Source: Sulfurospirillaceae bacterium
Lineage (GTDB): Bacteria; Campylobacterota; Campylobacteria; Campylobacterales; Sulfurospirillaceae
DNA length: 27,965 nt
Direction of reading: 5' to 3'
Assembly (NCBI GenBank): GCA_028705785.1
Contig: JAQWCT010000007.1
Coordinates: 1-27,965 of the forward strand
How positions within the stretch are numbered: the stretch's first letter is position 1; every line of letters begins with the position of its first letter. Below, one piece after another: positions 1 to 7,636 of the stretch. The notes under the pieces were generated by a model, which saw only the letters and a program-made list of their open reading frames with translations, was not told the DNA's origin and ran no database searches. Made by a program: the position numbers and the translations under genes.

Positions 1-692
1 TTAAAATTGATAGATCGTTGATAGAGGGAATTGATAAAAACTACTATGCCTCACAAATCGTACGATCCATCACAGAACTTTGCCATTCAACTGGAGCCCT
101 TGCTCTTGCGGAGGGCGTTGAAACGGCTGAGGAAGTCATCGAGGCTATGAGTCTTGGTGTTGATTTACTTCAGGGATTTCATCTTGCACGCCCTTGCCAA
201 GGATTGTGTCACTCGGAAGAATTTGCGCCAAAGCTTAGCCATCTAGGGCATACTAAACGCACATACGATACACTCACCAGTGGTCAACGCAGAGACCTTT
301 TTACTATTTTAGATACAAAAGCGCAAAAGATTATCCAACAAATGCTACAAGGAACTTTATTTATCGACATTGCGACCAGTTTGATTCAAAAAAGTATGAC
401 ACTAGAGTCACTCTACCTTTTGGATTGTAATGGGAAACTCCTTAACGAGACCATCACAAAACACATGGTAACGACACCTCTTTTTCGCCCTGGTGTTGAA
501 GGGGATGACTTTTCGCTATGCGATTACTACTATATGACATTAGGAAGTATTGATGGAAGATTTTTAAGTCAACGCTATATTTCAAAGGCAAGTGGAAACA
601 TTTGTAGAACATTTGCGTGTAAATTTCAAATGGAAGACAAAGAGATTATTCTATGCCTTGATACAACGCTCAATAGCGAAAGTAGATTTTGA
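1..692 (+). CDS. EAL-domain c-di-GMP phosphodiesterase, C-terminal part
   Basis: The gene enters from the left edge; the frame is open from base 3, so the TTG at 18 is not its start. The first residues, KIDRSLIEGI, are the conserved lysine motif of EAL domains, followed by AEGVET and LQGFHLARP, the last conserved blocks of that fold. The visible end of the catalytic domain is therefore intact, and hydrolysis of cyclic di-GMP is expected; the EAL and DDFG motifs lie outside the window. About 150 further residues follow, which I cannot assign by motif. They could be a PAS/PDC-like C-terminal sensor, as in YkuI-type EAL proteins, but this is a guess. The gene ends with TGA immediately before the stop codon of the convergent EAL-CBS-GGDEF gene. 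Confidence 0.85.
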   Translation, partial: KIDRSLIEGIDKNYYASQIVRSITELCHSTGALALAEGVETAEEVIEAMSLGVDLLQGFHLARPCQGLCHSEEFAPKLSHLGHTKRTYDTLTSGQRRDLFTILDTKAQKIIQQMLQGTLFIDIATSLIQKSMTLESLYLLDCNGKLLNETITKHMVTTPLFRPGVEGDDFSLCDYYYMTLGSIDGRFLSQRYISKASGNICRTFACKFQMEDKEIILCLDTTLNSESRF

Positions 693-2477
693 TTAATAAC
701 CGACAATGGGTCCGCGAATAACACCTAAATCAACACAAGCAATATGAGAAGGTGACGCCTTAGCACTTTTCTTTAAAATTCCAAAAATTTCATTTAAAGT
801 ATTGTCATCAAGGTTTTGCTTGTGTCCAAAACCATTGCAGATAACAGCAGCACTCACTGTCATCAGCGGAAATTTCTGGATCATTCCTTCTCTATTTTTT
901 GCCATGATATATCCTGCACTATTGCCATGTTCGCAATAGAAACTTTTGATGTCTCCAGCAAATTTATCGACGATGGATGACACGATATCATAGACTTTTT
1001 CAAAGGTATCTTCTTCTTTAAAATTCCACCCTAGAAAAAAGTCATCTCCACCAACATGACCTACCAAACACTCTTCAAAGCCTACTGAGCTTCTTAAAAT
1101 ATCTGCAAAAAGTGTGATAGCACGATCCCCTTTTCTAAAGCCATAATAGTCATTAAAAGGTTTGAAATTATCAAAGTCAAAATAGACCATCATTACTTTT
1201 TCATTCAGTTCCATATTGGTTGAGACAAATTCATTAATGATGCGATTTCCTGAGAGTCCTGTGAGAGGATTTTGATCTTTAGCATCAACAATATTTTTTT
1301 CATTCACAATATCAAGAAGTACTTTCGAACTTAAGTATCCTATATATCTTTCATTTTCAGTGATTAATATACCATCATTATCTTCGTCAAAAGCGTAGAT
1401 TTTAAGAATTTTTTCGATGGGGTCATTTATATCTGCTTTCCCACAAGGAGAAACAATTTTGTTCAAACTTCCTTGCGTCATATTGTACAAAAGTGCCTTG
1501 CCATAAGTAGAATAAATATAAGACTTTATCTCAGAATCTTTAATAATACCAAGAGGTGTGAGGTCTTTACCAACAACAGGGATAAAATTGGTGTGTTTAT
1601 TATCTCTTAAAAGTTCGTACACCACATCAATGCTTGAATCAATGGAAACATGATTAATTTTTTGGAGGTATTTTTCAATGTTATTGATTTTTCCATTATT
1701 TCGTTTATCTTTTTGACAGACATTTTTGAGCTCTTCATAAGTGGAGAGTATCTCTAAAACATTACGGGTTGGCTTTTGAACAAAAAAACCTTGCACCATG
1801 TTACAGCCTAAGCGCTTGCATTCAATGTATTCGTCTTCACATTCAACACCCTCGGCAATGGTAAATATTCCCATAGCTTGGGCTATTTGTACGATAGAGC
1901 TGACAAAAAGTTTCTTTTTTTTACTCAGATGGATATCCTCAATAAAAAAACGATCTATCTTAATGAAGTTTGGATCGGCATTAAAAAGCATTTGAAGCCC
2001 TGAAAAGCCTACACCAAAGTCATCTATCGCCATTTTGTAACCTTGTTGCTTATAGAGATTAAGCACCAGTTTATCCACGCCAGCATAGTTTCCAAATTGA
2101 TGTTTTTCAGAAAGTTCAAAACAGATATTAGCCGTTTCCATGGCATAATCATTTAAAATCGAACAAGTGTATCCTGACTTAAAATCAGGCATCATCGTGA
2201 TACGATTGTCAAGATTATAAAAGAGTTTGATATTTTTAGCAAAAGGAAGTAAGGAGAATTTATGAATGGCTTTTTCGCGAAGTTGGATATCTAAAGGATA
2301 AAGTGTTTTTTCACTAAAAGCTGTATCAAAAATACAATCAATCGTAGAAAAGCCTGCACTTTCATAATTACGAATTAATGCCTCAACTGCGTAAAGCTTA
2401 CCCGTATAAATATTGACAATGGGTTGAAAAGCAAAGTCTGCAACTTCAACCAAATTGTTCCATTTTTCACTAAGCAT
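693..2477 (-). CDS. EAL-CBS-CBS-GGDEF cyclic di-GMP signalling protein
   Basis: The predicted protein has 594 residues from ATG 2477; the reading frame also offers a TTG at 2495, but AGGAA at 2492-2488 sits correctly for the ATG. Domain order is unusual. An EAL domain comes first (EAL at residues 32-34, NLDNR, FELSE, IDDFGVGFS near 152, KIDRFFIEDI, AEGVE, VQGF), with all catalytic blocks present. A pair of CBS-like segments follows (about 270-395), then a GGDEF domain (LTGLSGNR, FDFDNFK, GGDDF near 476). The signature reads GGDDF instead of GGDEF, and no RxxD inhibitory site precedes it. Phosphodiesterase activity is therefore likely and cyclase activity uncertain. CBS pairs usually bind adenine nucleotides, so the protein may link energy state to c-di-GMP. 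No membrane segment is seen; it should be cytosolic. Confidence 0.9.
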   Translation of the reverse strand: MLSEKWNNLVEVADFAFQPIVNIYTGKLYAVEALIRNYESAGFSTIDCIFDTAFSEKTLYPLDIQLREKAIHKFSLLPFAKNIKLFYNLDNRITMMPDFKSGYTCSILNDYAMETANICFELSEKHQFGNYAGVDKLVLNLYKQQGYKMAIDDFGVGFSGLQMLFNADPNFIKIDRFFIEDIHLSKKKKLFVSSIVQIAQAMGIFTIAEGVECEDEYIECKRLGCNMVQGFFVQKPTRNVLEILSTYEELKNVCQKDKRNNGKINNIEKYLQKINHVSIDSSIDVVYELLRDNKHTNFIPVVGKDLTPLGIIKDSEIKSYIYSTYGKALLYNMTQGSLNKIVSPCGKADINDPIEKILKIYAFDEDNDGILITENERYIGYLSSKVLLDIVNEKNIVDAKDQNPLTGLSGNRIINEFVSTNMELNEKVMMVYFDFDNFKPFNDYYGFRKGDRAITLFADILRSSVGFEECLVGHVGGDDFFLGWNFKEEDTFEKVYDIVSSIVDKFAGDIKSFYCEHGNSAGYIMAKNREGMIQKFPLMTVSAAVICNGFGHKQNLDDNTLNEIFGILKKSAKASPSHIACVDLGVIRGPIVGY

Positions 2478-2481
2478 CGAA

Positions 2482-2515
2482 GTATCATTCCTCAATTTAA
2501 TTTGAGAAATGATAC
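2482..2515 (-). promoter_or_regulatory. Leader hairpin covering the Shine-Dalgarno of the EAL-CBS-GGDEF gene
   Basis: GTATCATT (2482-2489) plus CTCAA (2491-2495) pair with TTGAG (2502-2506) plus AATGATAC (2508-2515): 13 of 14 positions match around a 6-base loop, with one mismatch. On the minus strand the downstream arm contains the GAGGAA ribosome binding site for ATG 2477, so in RNA the site would be hidden in the stem. It could be an RNA switch or thermosensor-like element, or a DNA operator for a dimeric regulator. Confidence 0.6.
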
Positions 2516-2547
2516 CTATGAGTCATTACTAAAGCATTACATGTAAT

Positions 2548-3144
2548 CTAATCGCAGTTTTCAACACAGATTTTATGTGGAATGACCTGTCCACCACATC
2601 CTACAAAACAGTTATCATAACTTTGTTCACATCCACAATTGGTACTACAAAAGCTTTGCTGATTGACTAAAATTTGCTCAAATGAAGGTTTGGCGGGAAC
2701 CCATGGTTCTCTTGGACGATCTCGCTTCATGTGCTTAAGATGATTGGCAACTTCATCTCTTTTGCGACATGAATAGGCATCTTTTTGTCGTTCGCATTGA
2801 AGTTGAAAGTGATTAAAATCACGACTATAATCATAATAATCTCGCTCCCATCTATGGATACTATTTTGAAAATGAGAAAGATCCATCATGTATCTACTAT
2901 ATGCCATGTCATAGGCTCTTAATTCATCTAATTCGACAGCTTTGGCTTTACCATAAGCATCATCTAAACAATATTGATACCGTCTTTGACATTGGTCTTG
3001 ACATGCATTTCTAATAGAAGCACAATTATCTAAACACCCTTTTGAAACACCAGAAACTGGGGGAATATATTGATTTTGAATAACATAACGAGGGCCACAA
3101 CCACTAAAAAGAAGCAATATCCCGAGCAAAAGATAAGCATACAT
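2548..3144 (-). CDS. Cysteine-rich lipoprotein of unknown function
   Basis: I do not recognise a family. The best start is ATG 3144, with AAAGG seven bases upstream; it gives 198 residues and places a short hydrophobic signal directly at the N-terminus, ending in LLLFSGC, a plausible lipobox. A longer reading from 3222 would put 26 charged residues before the signal and is unlikely. The mature protein has about 15 cysteines in two clusters: an N-terminal one spaced by three to six residues (CLDNC, CQDQC) and a C-terminal one (CSTNCGC, CFVGC, CVENC). A charged, Tyr/Arg-rich and probably helical middle separates them. The cysteines could form disulfides or bind metal. The gene lies 55 bases behind a periplasmic binding protein gene on the same strand and is probably co-transcribed with it. 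A TTACATGTAA copy follows its stop codon. Confidence 0.75.
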   Translation of the reverse strand: MYAYLLLGILLLFSGCGPRYVIQNQYIPPVSGVSKGCLDNCASIRNACQDQCQRRYQYCLDDAYGKAKAVELDELRAYDMAYSRYMMDLSHFQNSIHRWERDYYDYSRDFNHFQLQCERQKDAYSCRKRDEVANHLKHMKRDRPREPWVPAKPSFEQILVNQQSFCSTNCGCEQSYDNCFVGCGGQVIPHKICVENCD

Positions 3145-3199
3145 GTAAAGCCTTTTTTTGTAAAATTTTAAACTAAAATCGTGAAATAATAGCGAATTT

Positions 3200-3991
3200 T
3201 TAGGGTCCTTGGAGTACAGCACCTTTGAGATATGTTTTCATGATGCGCTCATACGCGGATGTGCCACTGCTATCTTTCTCTTTAAGGCGATCTAATTGTG
3301 TTTGCATAATAGCAATTTGGGATTTAGGCACATCTTTACCCGCAGCGATATAATAATAACTCTCCTCAAGAAGATACAGCATATGGTACTGTTTGGGGTC
3401 TTGCGCTTCACTTACAAGATAATAGACAAAAGGGATATCGGTGTAAACTAAGGCATCAATTCTACCATTCTCAAGCATTTTATAGCCTTGTAGAGGCGTA
3501 GAAAGTCTTACCACTGAGACATTGGTATTAGAGCCTAACATCTGAAGTAACATGCGTTCAGCGGCTGTTTCTTTGATAGTTGCTATCTTTAATTTACTCA
3601 CAATTTGGTGAAGATCGCCTTTGGGAAGTGTCGTGGTTTTTTTAGCGATAAATCCTAATTTAACCGTTGCCAAAGGTCCAACCCATTGAAAAAGGGCTTC
3701 TCGCTCTTTAAGTCTTGCGGTGCTAATGAGAAAGGAAGAAGGATGGGCAAGGGCTCCAGCATAAACATCTTTCCAAACATCAAGCCTGATTTCTTCTTGA
3801 GAAAGTTTTGGTCGAAGCGAAGATAAACTGGCATTTAAAAGGTCTACGCCTAAGCCTTGAACTTCACCTTTATCTCGAAAATTAAAGGGTGGATTTGGTC
3901 CAGCATACACTAATGGATCTGCCCCAAACAAAGCTGTTACACCAACCCATCCTGCTACTATGCCATAAAAGAAAAATGCTTTGAGTCGCAC
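3200..3991 (-). CDS. Periplasmic substrate-binding protein, SBP family 3-like
   Basis: The 263-residue product begins at GTG 3991, preceded by AAGGA at a good distance. A hydrophobic signal peptide (about residues 5-23, ending ALFGA) directs it to the periplasm. The mature sequence has the pattern of type II solute-binding proteins of amino-acid ABC transporters and related sensors: an early PPFNFRD segment, GLGVDLLNAS, the mid-protein hinge with IATIKETAAERML, and NGRIDALVYTDIPFVYYL near the end. No ABC permease or ATPase gene of the amino-acid type lies beside it. It may serve a transporter encoded elsewhere, or a signalling system, possibly together with the cysteine-rich lipoprotein downstream. 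The ligand cannot be told from the sequence. Confidence 0.8.
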   Translation of the reverse strand: MRLKAFFFYGIVAGWVGVTALFGADPLVYAGPNPPFNFRDKGEVQGLGVDLLNASLSSLRPKLSQEEIRLDVWKDVYAGALAHPSSFLISTARLKEREALFQWVGPLATVKLGFIAKKTTTLPKGDLHQIVSKLKIATIKETAAERMLLQMLGSNTNVSVVRLSTPLQGYKMLENGRIDALVYTDIPFVYYLVSEAQDPKQYHMLYLLEESYYYIAAGKDVPKSQIAIMQTQLDRLKEKDSSGTSAYERIMKTYLKGAVLQGP

Positions 3992-4085
3992 TGCTTGTCC
4001 TTTTTGATGTCACCAAATAAAATCTTAAGTCAAACATACATTTTTATTTTAATTAAAATTATTGATAAGTGTAACACAAACGAAC

Positions 4086-4790
4086 TTAAGGACTTAAAAT
4101 AGGCTGTTGATTCTTTAAAGATAAAAGATAGATGATATTACTCATTCCTCCACTTCCCAACACCATTGCCATCACAACGATTTGGTAACGCACTGCTACC
4201 ATAGGGTCAATACCTGAGAGAATTTGTCCTGTCATCATACCAGGTAAAGAGACAAAACCGACTGCTAAAAATGAATTGATTTGGGGAATCATCGATGCTT
4301 TAAAAGCAATAGCTCTAGCTTCTTCATACGAATGTTTAAGCCTCTCTTTTGAAAAGCGCTCTGCTGCTAAAGAGATAGCATTCATGGCATTTGCAAACAA
4401 CATACCTGAAAGAGGAATCACCACGCGTGGCTCAAAAATATTGTCCAAGTCTAAGACAAAATAGAGTATTAAAAGGAGGTTGACACTACCTCCAACACCT
4501 ATAGCAAAAAGGAGTATCAGATAAGTTTTAAGGTCTTTATTTTGAATATGTCGCCTAGCAATCAGCGAAGCTGCTATCACCATAATGCTCACAAGTAAGC
4601 TTAAAAGCCAAAGAGAATTGGTTTCAAACAAAGAGGTTAGCACATAGCCTATCGCAATGAGTTGAACACTCATACGAAGGGTTGCTGTGGCTATCTCTGT
4701 TTTATTATCCGTCCATCGATAATAAAAATAACTAATGATTAAAAGAGGAAGTGCCATATATAAAAGATTGGAAAGAGGAATTGTCTGCAT
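4086..4790 (-). CDS. fetB: FetB/YbbM-type ABC transporter permease
   Basis: A 234-residue membrane protein from ATG 4790, with AAGGAA four bases upstream; a GTG directly before it is the other possible start. It has about seven hydrophobic segments. The conserved blocks of the UPF0014/FetB family are present: RMSVQLIAIGYVL near residue 40, VVIPLSGMLFANAMNAISLA near 125, and LPGMMTGQILSGIDPMVAVRYQIV near 185. In E. coli FetB works with the ATPase FetA (YbbL) in an exporter linked to iron homeostasis. Here no fetA lies next to it, and pstB is the only ABC ATPase gene in the window, so the partner must be elsewhere. The gene follows the biotin carboxylase gene, but a strong hairpin between them suggests largely separate transcription. 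Confidence 0.85.
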   Translation of the reverse strand: MQTIPLSNLLYMALPLLIISYFYYRWTDNKTEIATATLRMSVQLIAIGYVLTSLFETNSLWLLSLLVSIMVIAASLIARRHIQNKDLKTYLILLFAIGVGGSVNLLLILYFVLDLDNIFEPRVVIPLSGMLFANAMNAISLAAERFSKERLKHSYEEARAIAFKASMIPQINSFLAVGFVSLPGMMTGQILSGIDPMVAVRYQIVVMAMVLGSGGMSNIIYLLSLKNQQPILSP

Positions 4791-4806
4791 CACATTCCTT
4801 AAATAT

Positions 4807-4834
4807 CATAAGCACCACTTCCGTGGTGCTTATG
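4807..4834 (-). terminator. Terminator hairpin after the biotin carboxylase gene
   Basis: CATAAGCACCAC and GTGGTGCTTATG form a perfect 12-bp stem around a 4-base loop, 6 bases beyond the stop of the biotin carboxylase gene. On the minus strand it is followed by ATATTTAA, a weak uridine tract, so termination may be partial and some transcripts may continue into fetB. Confidence 0.7.
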
Positions 4835-4840
4835 GTAAGA

Positions 4841-6286
4841 TTATTTATTCGTGATTTTTAAAGCAGCCACAATAGCAGCAATATGCTCATATTTTGCTTG
4901 GTCATCTTCAATTTCATGAATTGCATCAAGGGTAAAGGTAGGTAATTTTTGATCCAAATAGGTGGTATTAAAGATACCTTCTTTAAAGTCTTCATCGCGT
5001 ACAATTTGCCTATGAAGTGGGATGTTTGTAGGAATACCTGCGATGATAAATTCATCCAAAGCGCGTCTTGATTTTCGAACCACACCCTCCCAATCAAGTC
5101 CTGTAACGATCAGTTTGCCTATCATCGAGTCATAATTACTAGGGACAATATAGTCTTTGTGTCCAATAGAATCGAGTCTAACCCCAGGGCCGCCAGGAGA
5201 GAGATAGCTGGTAATTCTTCCAGATGATGGGAAAAAGCCTAATTTTGGGTCTTCTGCATTGATCCTAAATTCGATAGCATAGCCTCTAAATTTAATATCT
5301 TCTTGCATAAATGGTAGTTTTTGACCCTCAGCAATACGAATCATGCGGTAGATAATATCTACGCCCGAAATCGCTTCAGTGATGGTATGTTCAACTTGAA
5401 CACGGGTATTCATTTCAATAAAGTAAAAATTATCATCTTCATCAACCAAATATTCTATCGTTCCAACACTCTCGTATCCAAGCTTAATCATCGCTTTTTT
5501 AGAAGTTCGCAGGAGCTCTCTTCGTACATTATTGTTCAGTCTTGGACTTGGGGCAATCTCAACTACTTTTTGGTGTTTTCTTTGAATGGAACAATCTCGT
5601 TCTGCTAAGTGAATCACATTGCCATATTTATCAGCGACGATTTGTACTTCGATATGTCGTGGATTGGAAAGATATTTTTCAATAAAAGCATCCCCTCGTC
5701 CAAAAAATCGCTCTGCTTCTTTGGTTGCCGCTTCAAACATCGGAATGAAATCTTCCTCTTTTTTGACAATACGCATACCTTTTCCACCGCCGCCAAAAGC
5801 TGCTTTGATGATGACAGGAAAACCGATTTCTTTGGCTATTTTAACTGCGTCATCCATATTGGTTATAGGTTCATCCGTACCTTCAATGACAGGAACACCT
5901 ACAGCTTTCATTGCGACTTTAGACGCCATTTTATCGCCAAAAAGAGCGATATGCTCAGGTTTTGGACCAATAAAAATAAGCCCATTATCGATACAATGTT
6001 GAGCAAATTCTGGGCTCTCTGACAAAAATCCATAACCTGGGTGAATGGCATCCGCACCCAACTCTTTGGCAACAGCAACGATATTTTTATAGTCTAGATA
6101 GACTTGAATAGGGTCGCCCTCCAAAAGATAACTCTCATCTGCTTTTCGTACCCAAACACCACTTGCATCTATCGTCGAAAAAATAGAGATACTTTGTATT
6201 TCAAGCTCTTTACAGGCTCTAATAATTCTAAGCGCTATCTCACCTCTATTGGCGATTAAGACTTTTGTAATTTTCTTTCCTTCCAT
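4841..6286 (-). CDS. pycA: Biotin carboxylase subunit (pyruvate carboxylase subunit A type)
   Basis: The product (481 residues from ATG 6286, with GAGGGG upstream) carries the whole biotin carboxylase fold: LIANRGEIALR at the N-terminus, IHPGYGFLSE near 83, the ATP-grasp loop AAFGGGGKGMR near 163, HLAERDCSIQRKHQK near 227 and the catalytic EMNTRVQVEH near 293. It phosphorylates bicarbonate with ATP and carboxylates biotin on a carrier. AccC of fatty acid synthesis is normally about 445-450 residues. The extra C-terminal tail, and blocks such as PIQVYLDYKNIV, favour the A subunit of the two-subunit pyruvate (or 2-oxoglutarate) carboxylase, which replenishes oxaloacetate. The B subunit is not in the window, as is common in Campylobacterota. 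AccC cannot be fully excluded without a tree. Confidence 0.88.
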   Translation of the reverse strand: MEGKKITKVLIANRGEIALRIIRACKELEIQSISIFSTIDASGVWVRKADESYLLEGDPIQVYLDYKNIVAVAKELGADAIHPGYGFLSESPEFAQHCIDNGLIFIGPKPEHIALFGDKMASKVAMKAVGVPVIEGTDEPITNMDDAVKIAKEIGFPVIIKAAFGGGGKGMRIVKKEEDFIPMFEAATKEAERFFGRGDAFIEKYLSNPRHIEVQIVADKYGNVIHLAERDCSIQRKHQKVVEIAPSPRLNNNVRRELLRTSKKAMIKLGYESVGTIEYLVDEDDNFYFIEMNTRVQVEHTITEAISGVDIIYRMIRIAEGQKLPFMQEDIKFRGYAIEFRINAEDPKLGFFPSSGRITSYLSPGGPGVRLDSIGHKDYIVPSNYDSMIGKLIVTGLDWEGVVRKSRRALDEFIIAGIPTNIPLHRQIVRDEDFKEGIFNTTYLDQKLPTFTLDAIHEIEDDQAKYEHIAAIVAALKITNK

Positions 6287-6314
6287 CAACTGTGCCCCTC
6301 ATCAAATTTTGGAA

Positions 6315-6320
6315 ATTATA
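6315..6320 (-). promoter_or_regulatory. Candidate -10 element of the biotin carboxylase gene
   Basis: A TATAAT hexamer reads on the minus strand 28 bases before ATG 6286, in an A+T-rich 79-base gap. There is no clear -35 element, which is usual for vegetative promoters in Campylobacterota. Confidence 0.4.
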
Positions 6321-6365
6321 TCAATATATGTTTAAACTAAAACTACACATAATTTCAACCTATCA

Positions 6366-7559
6366 TCATATCCAGTCTGCTCTTTTGACACTCTCATCAA
6401 TATCTCGTCCCATGTCTTGATGTAAAGCCCAATAATACGCCACAAAATTTTCGACTTCCTTGTTTTGTGGTAGATAAAAATCACCTTTTTTCAGTGCAAA
6501 TATTTCAAGAAATACTTTAGCATCTCTCTTTTCAAGATAATGCTCTGCCAAAGATTTATAAGTTTTGATATACCACTCTTTTAACGCCACATATCGCTCA
6601 TGCGACATATCAATATGTAATTTTTCATCAAAATGCAACACGCCACTTTCAAAAAGTCCACTCAAATGAATCAACCCTTCACAATAATAAGGCTCAACCT
6701 CACCTGTTTTCATCCACGCGATAAGCCCCACTGCTCGTTTAATCGTATCTGCAAATACATACTCTACCAAGCTTTCATCTTCGTCCATGAAAAATGAAAC
6801 CAATCCACCTGTGGTTGCTTTAAACTCTTCGATATTTTTAAAGACACCACTTTTATTCATCACGAGTTCCGTGTCACTATCCATCCATAAGATATGTCCA
6901 AACTCATGCCCGATGGTTGTCACTTCATAGACTTGATGCCAAATGTCTGCGTGATGAAAAACCAGTTCTCGCTCTTTATCCATAAACGCTTGACCAAACA
7001 CCTCTTTTTGAATCTTCAAGAACGGTTTTGAACGAAGAGAATCTAAGATATTGTCCGAAAAAGCAAAAACTTTTTTACCCAGTTCTGTACTAACATTCTC
7101 ATCATTAGGCACGACTTGAGCGGAGAAAAGTCCATTGAATTCTGCGGCATAAAAGAGTGCTGGACGACCGATGTAGAGCTGGATTCTCTTAAGATTAGAG
7201 AGGACACTTTTCTTTACATGTAAGGCTTCATGGTTACCAAAAAGTGTTTCAAACATCATGCTTACTCTTTGATAAGTTTTTTGTGCATTTTGGTTCAAAG
7301 GGTTGCTTAAACGCACATCCCACTCAAGCGCAACTGCTTTTTTATAATGGTCTTCGTAGTATTCTAAAGGATGTCCAATTTGAATAGGTGCAGTAATACG
7401 CATCCATCTTCTATCCACCTGCGCCCATCTTCGAATCAACTCTGTTCTATCTTCTTCAACAAAAGCATCCCTCAGCGCTTCAAAATAGGCGATATACGCC
7501 TCTTTTTGATCATAATCTGGGTCTTCTAACTCTTGTAAATCATCGATTAAAGACTCCAA
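6366..7559 (-). CDS. ciaB: CiaB-family protein, C-terminal part with HEFGH metallopeptidase motif
   Basis: This is the larger fragment, 397 residues if read from the TTG at 7559, although coding continues upstream of that codon. It has QIGHPLEYYEDHYKKAVALEWDVR, typical of the CiaB family, and a zinc-peptidase-like helix TTIGHEFGHILW (HEFGH encoded at 6894-6908). Some 25 residues later comes a glutamate in EEFKATTGG, a possible third ligand as in gluzincins. CiaB was described in Campylobacter jejuni as a secreted invasion antigen. The metallopeptidase motif suggests a catalytic function that is independent of virulence, since free-living relatives have the gene as well. No signal peptide or membrane segment is visible. 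Confidence 0.75.
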   Translation of the reverse strand: MESLIDDLQELEDPDYDQKEAYIAYFEALRDAFVEEDRTELIRRWAQVDRRWMRITAPIQIGHPLEYYEDHYKKAVALEWDVRLSNPLNQNAQKTYQRVSMMFETLFGNHEALHVKKSVLSNLKRIQLYIGRPALFYAAEFNGLFSAQVVPNDENVSTELGKKVFAFSDNILDSLRSKPFLKIQKEVFGQAFMDKERELVFHHADIWHQVYEVTTIGHEFGHILWMDSDTELVMNKSGVFKNIEEFKATTGGLVSFFMDEDESLVEYVFADTIKRAVGLIAWMKTGEVEPYYCEGLIHLSGLFESGVLHFDEKLHIDMSHERYVALKEWYIKTYKSLAEHYLEKRDAKVFLEIFALKKGDFYLPQNKEVENFVAYYWALHQDMGRDIDESVKRADWI

Positions 7560-7636
7560 CGCATCCTTTACATGTAAGACTTCCCTTGGAAAAGCAACCG
7601 CGTAAGATAGAGCTTCATAGCCTTTTCCAACCTTTT

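Noticed and set aside
3992..4085. Possible FNR-like or other operator in the gap before the binding protein gene (TTGAT, GTGTAACAC)
   Set aside because: The half-sites do not form a convincing symmetric site, and the gap is simply A/T-rich.
5609..6022. Plus-strand frame of 137 codons, and a second of 127 codons at 5619-6002
   Set aside because: Both lie antisense within the well-conserved biotin carboxylase gene; composition and lack of ribosome binding sites mark them as shadows.
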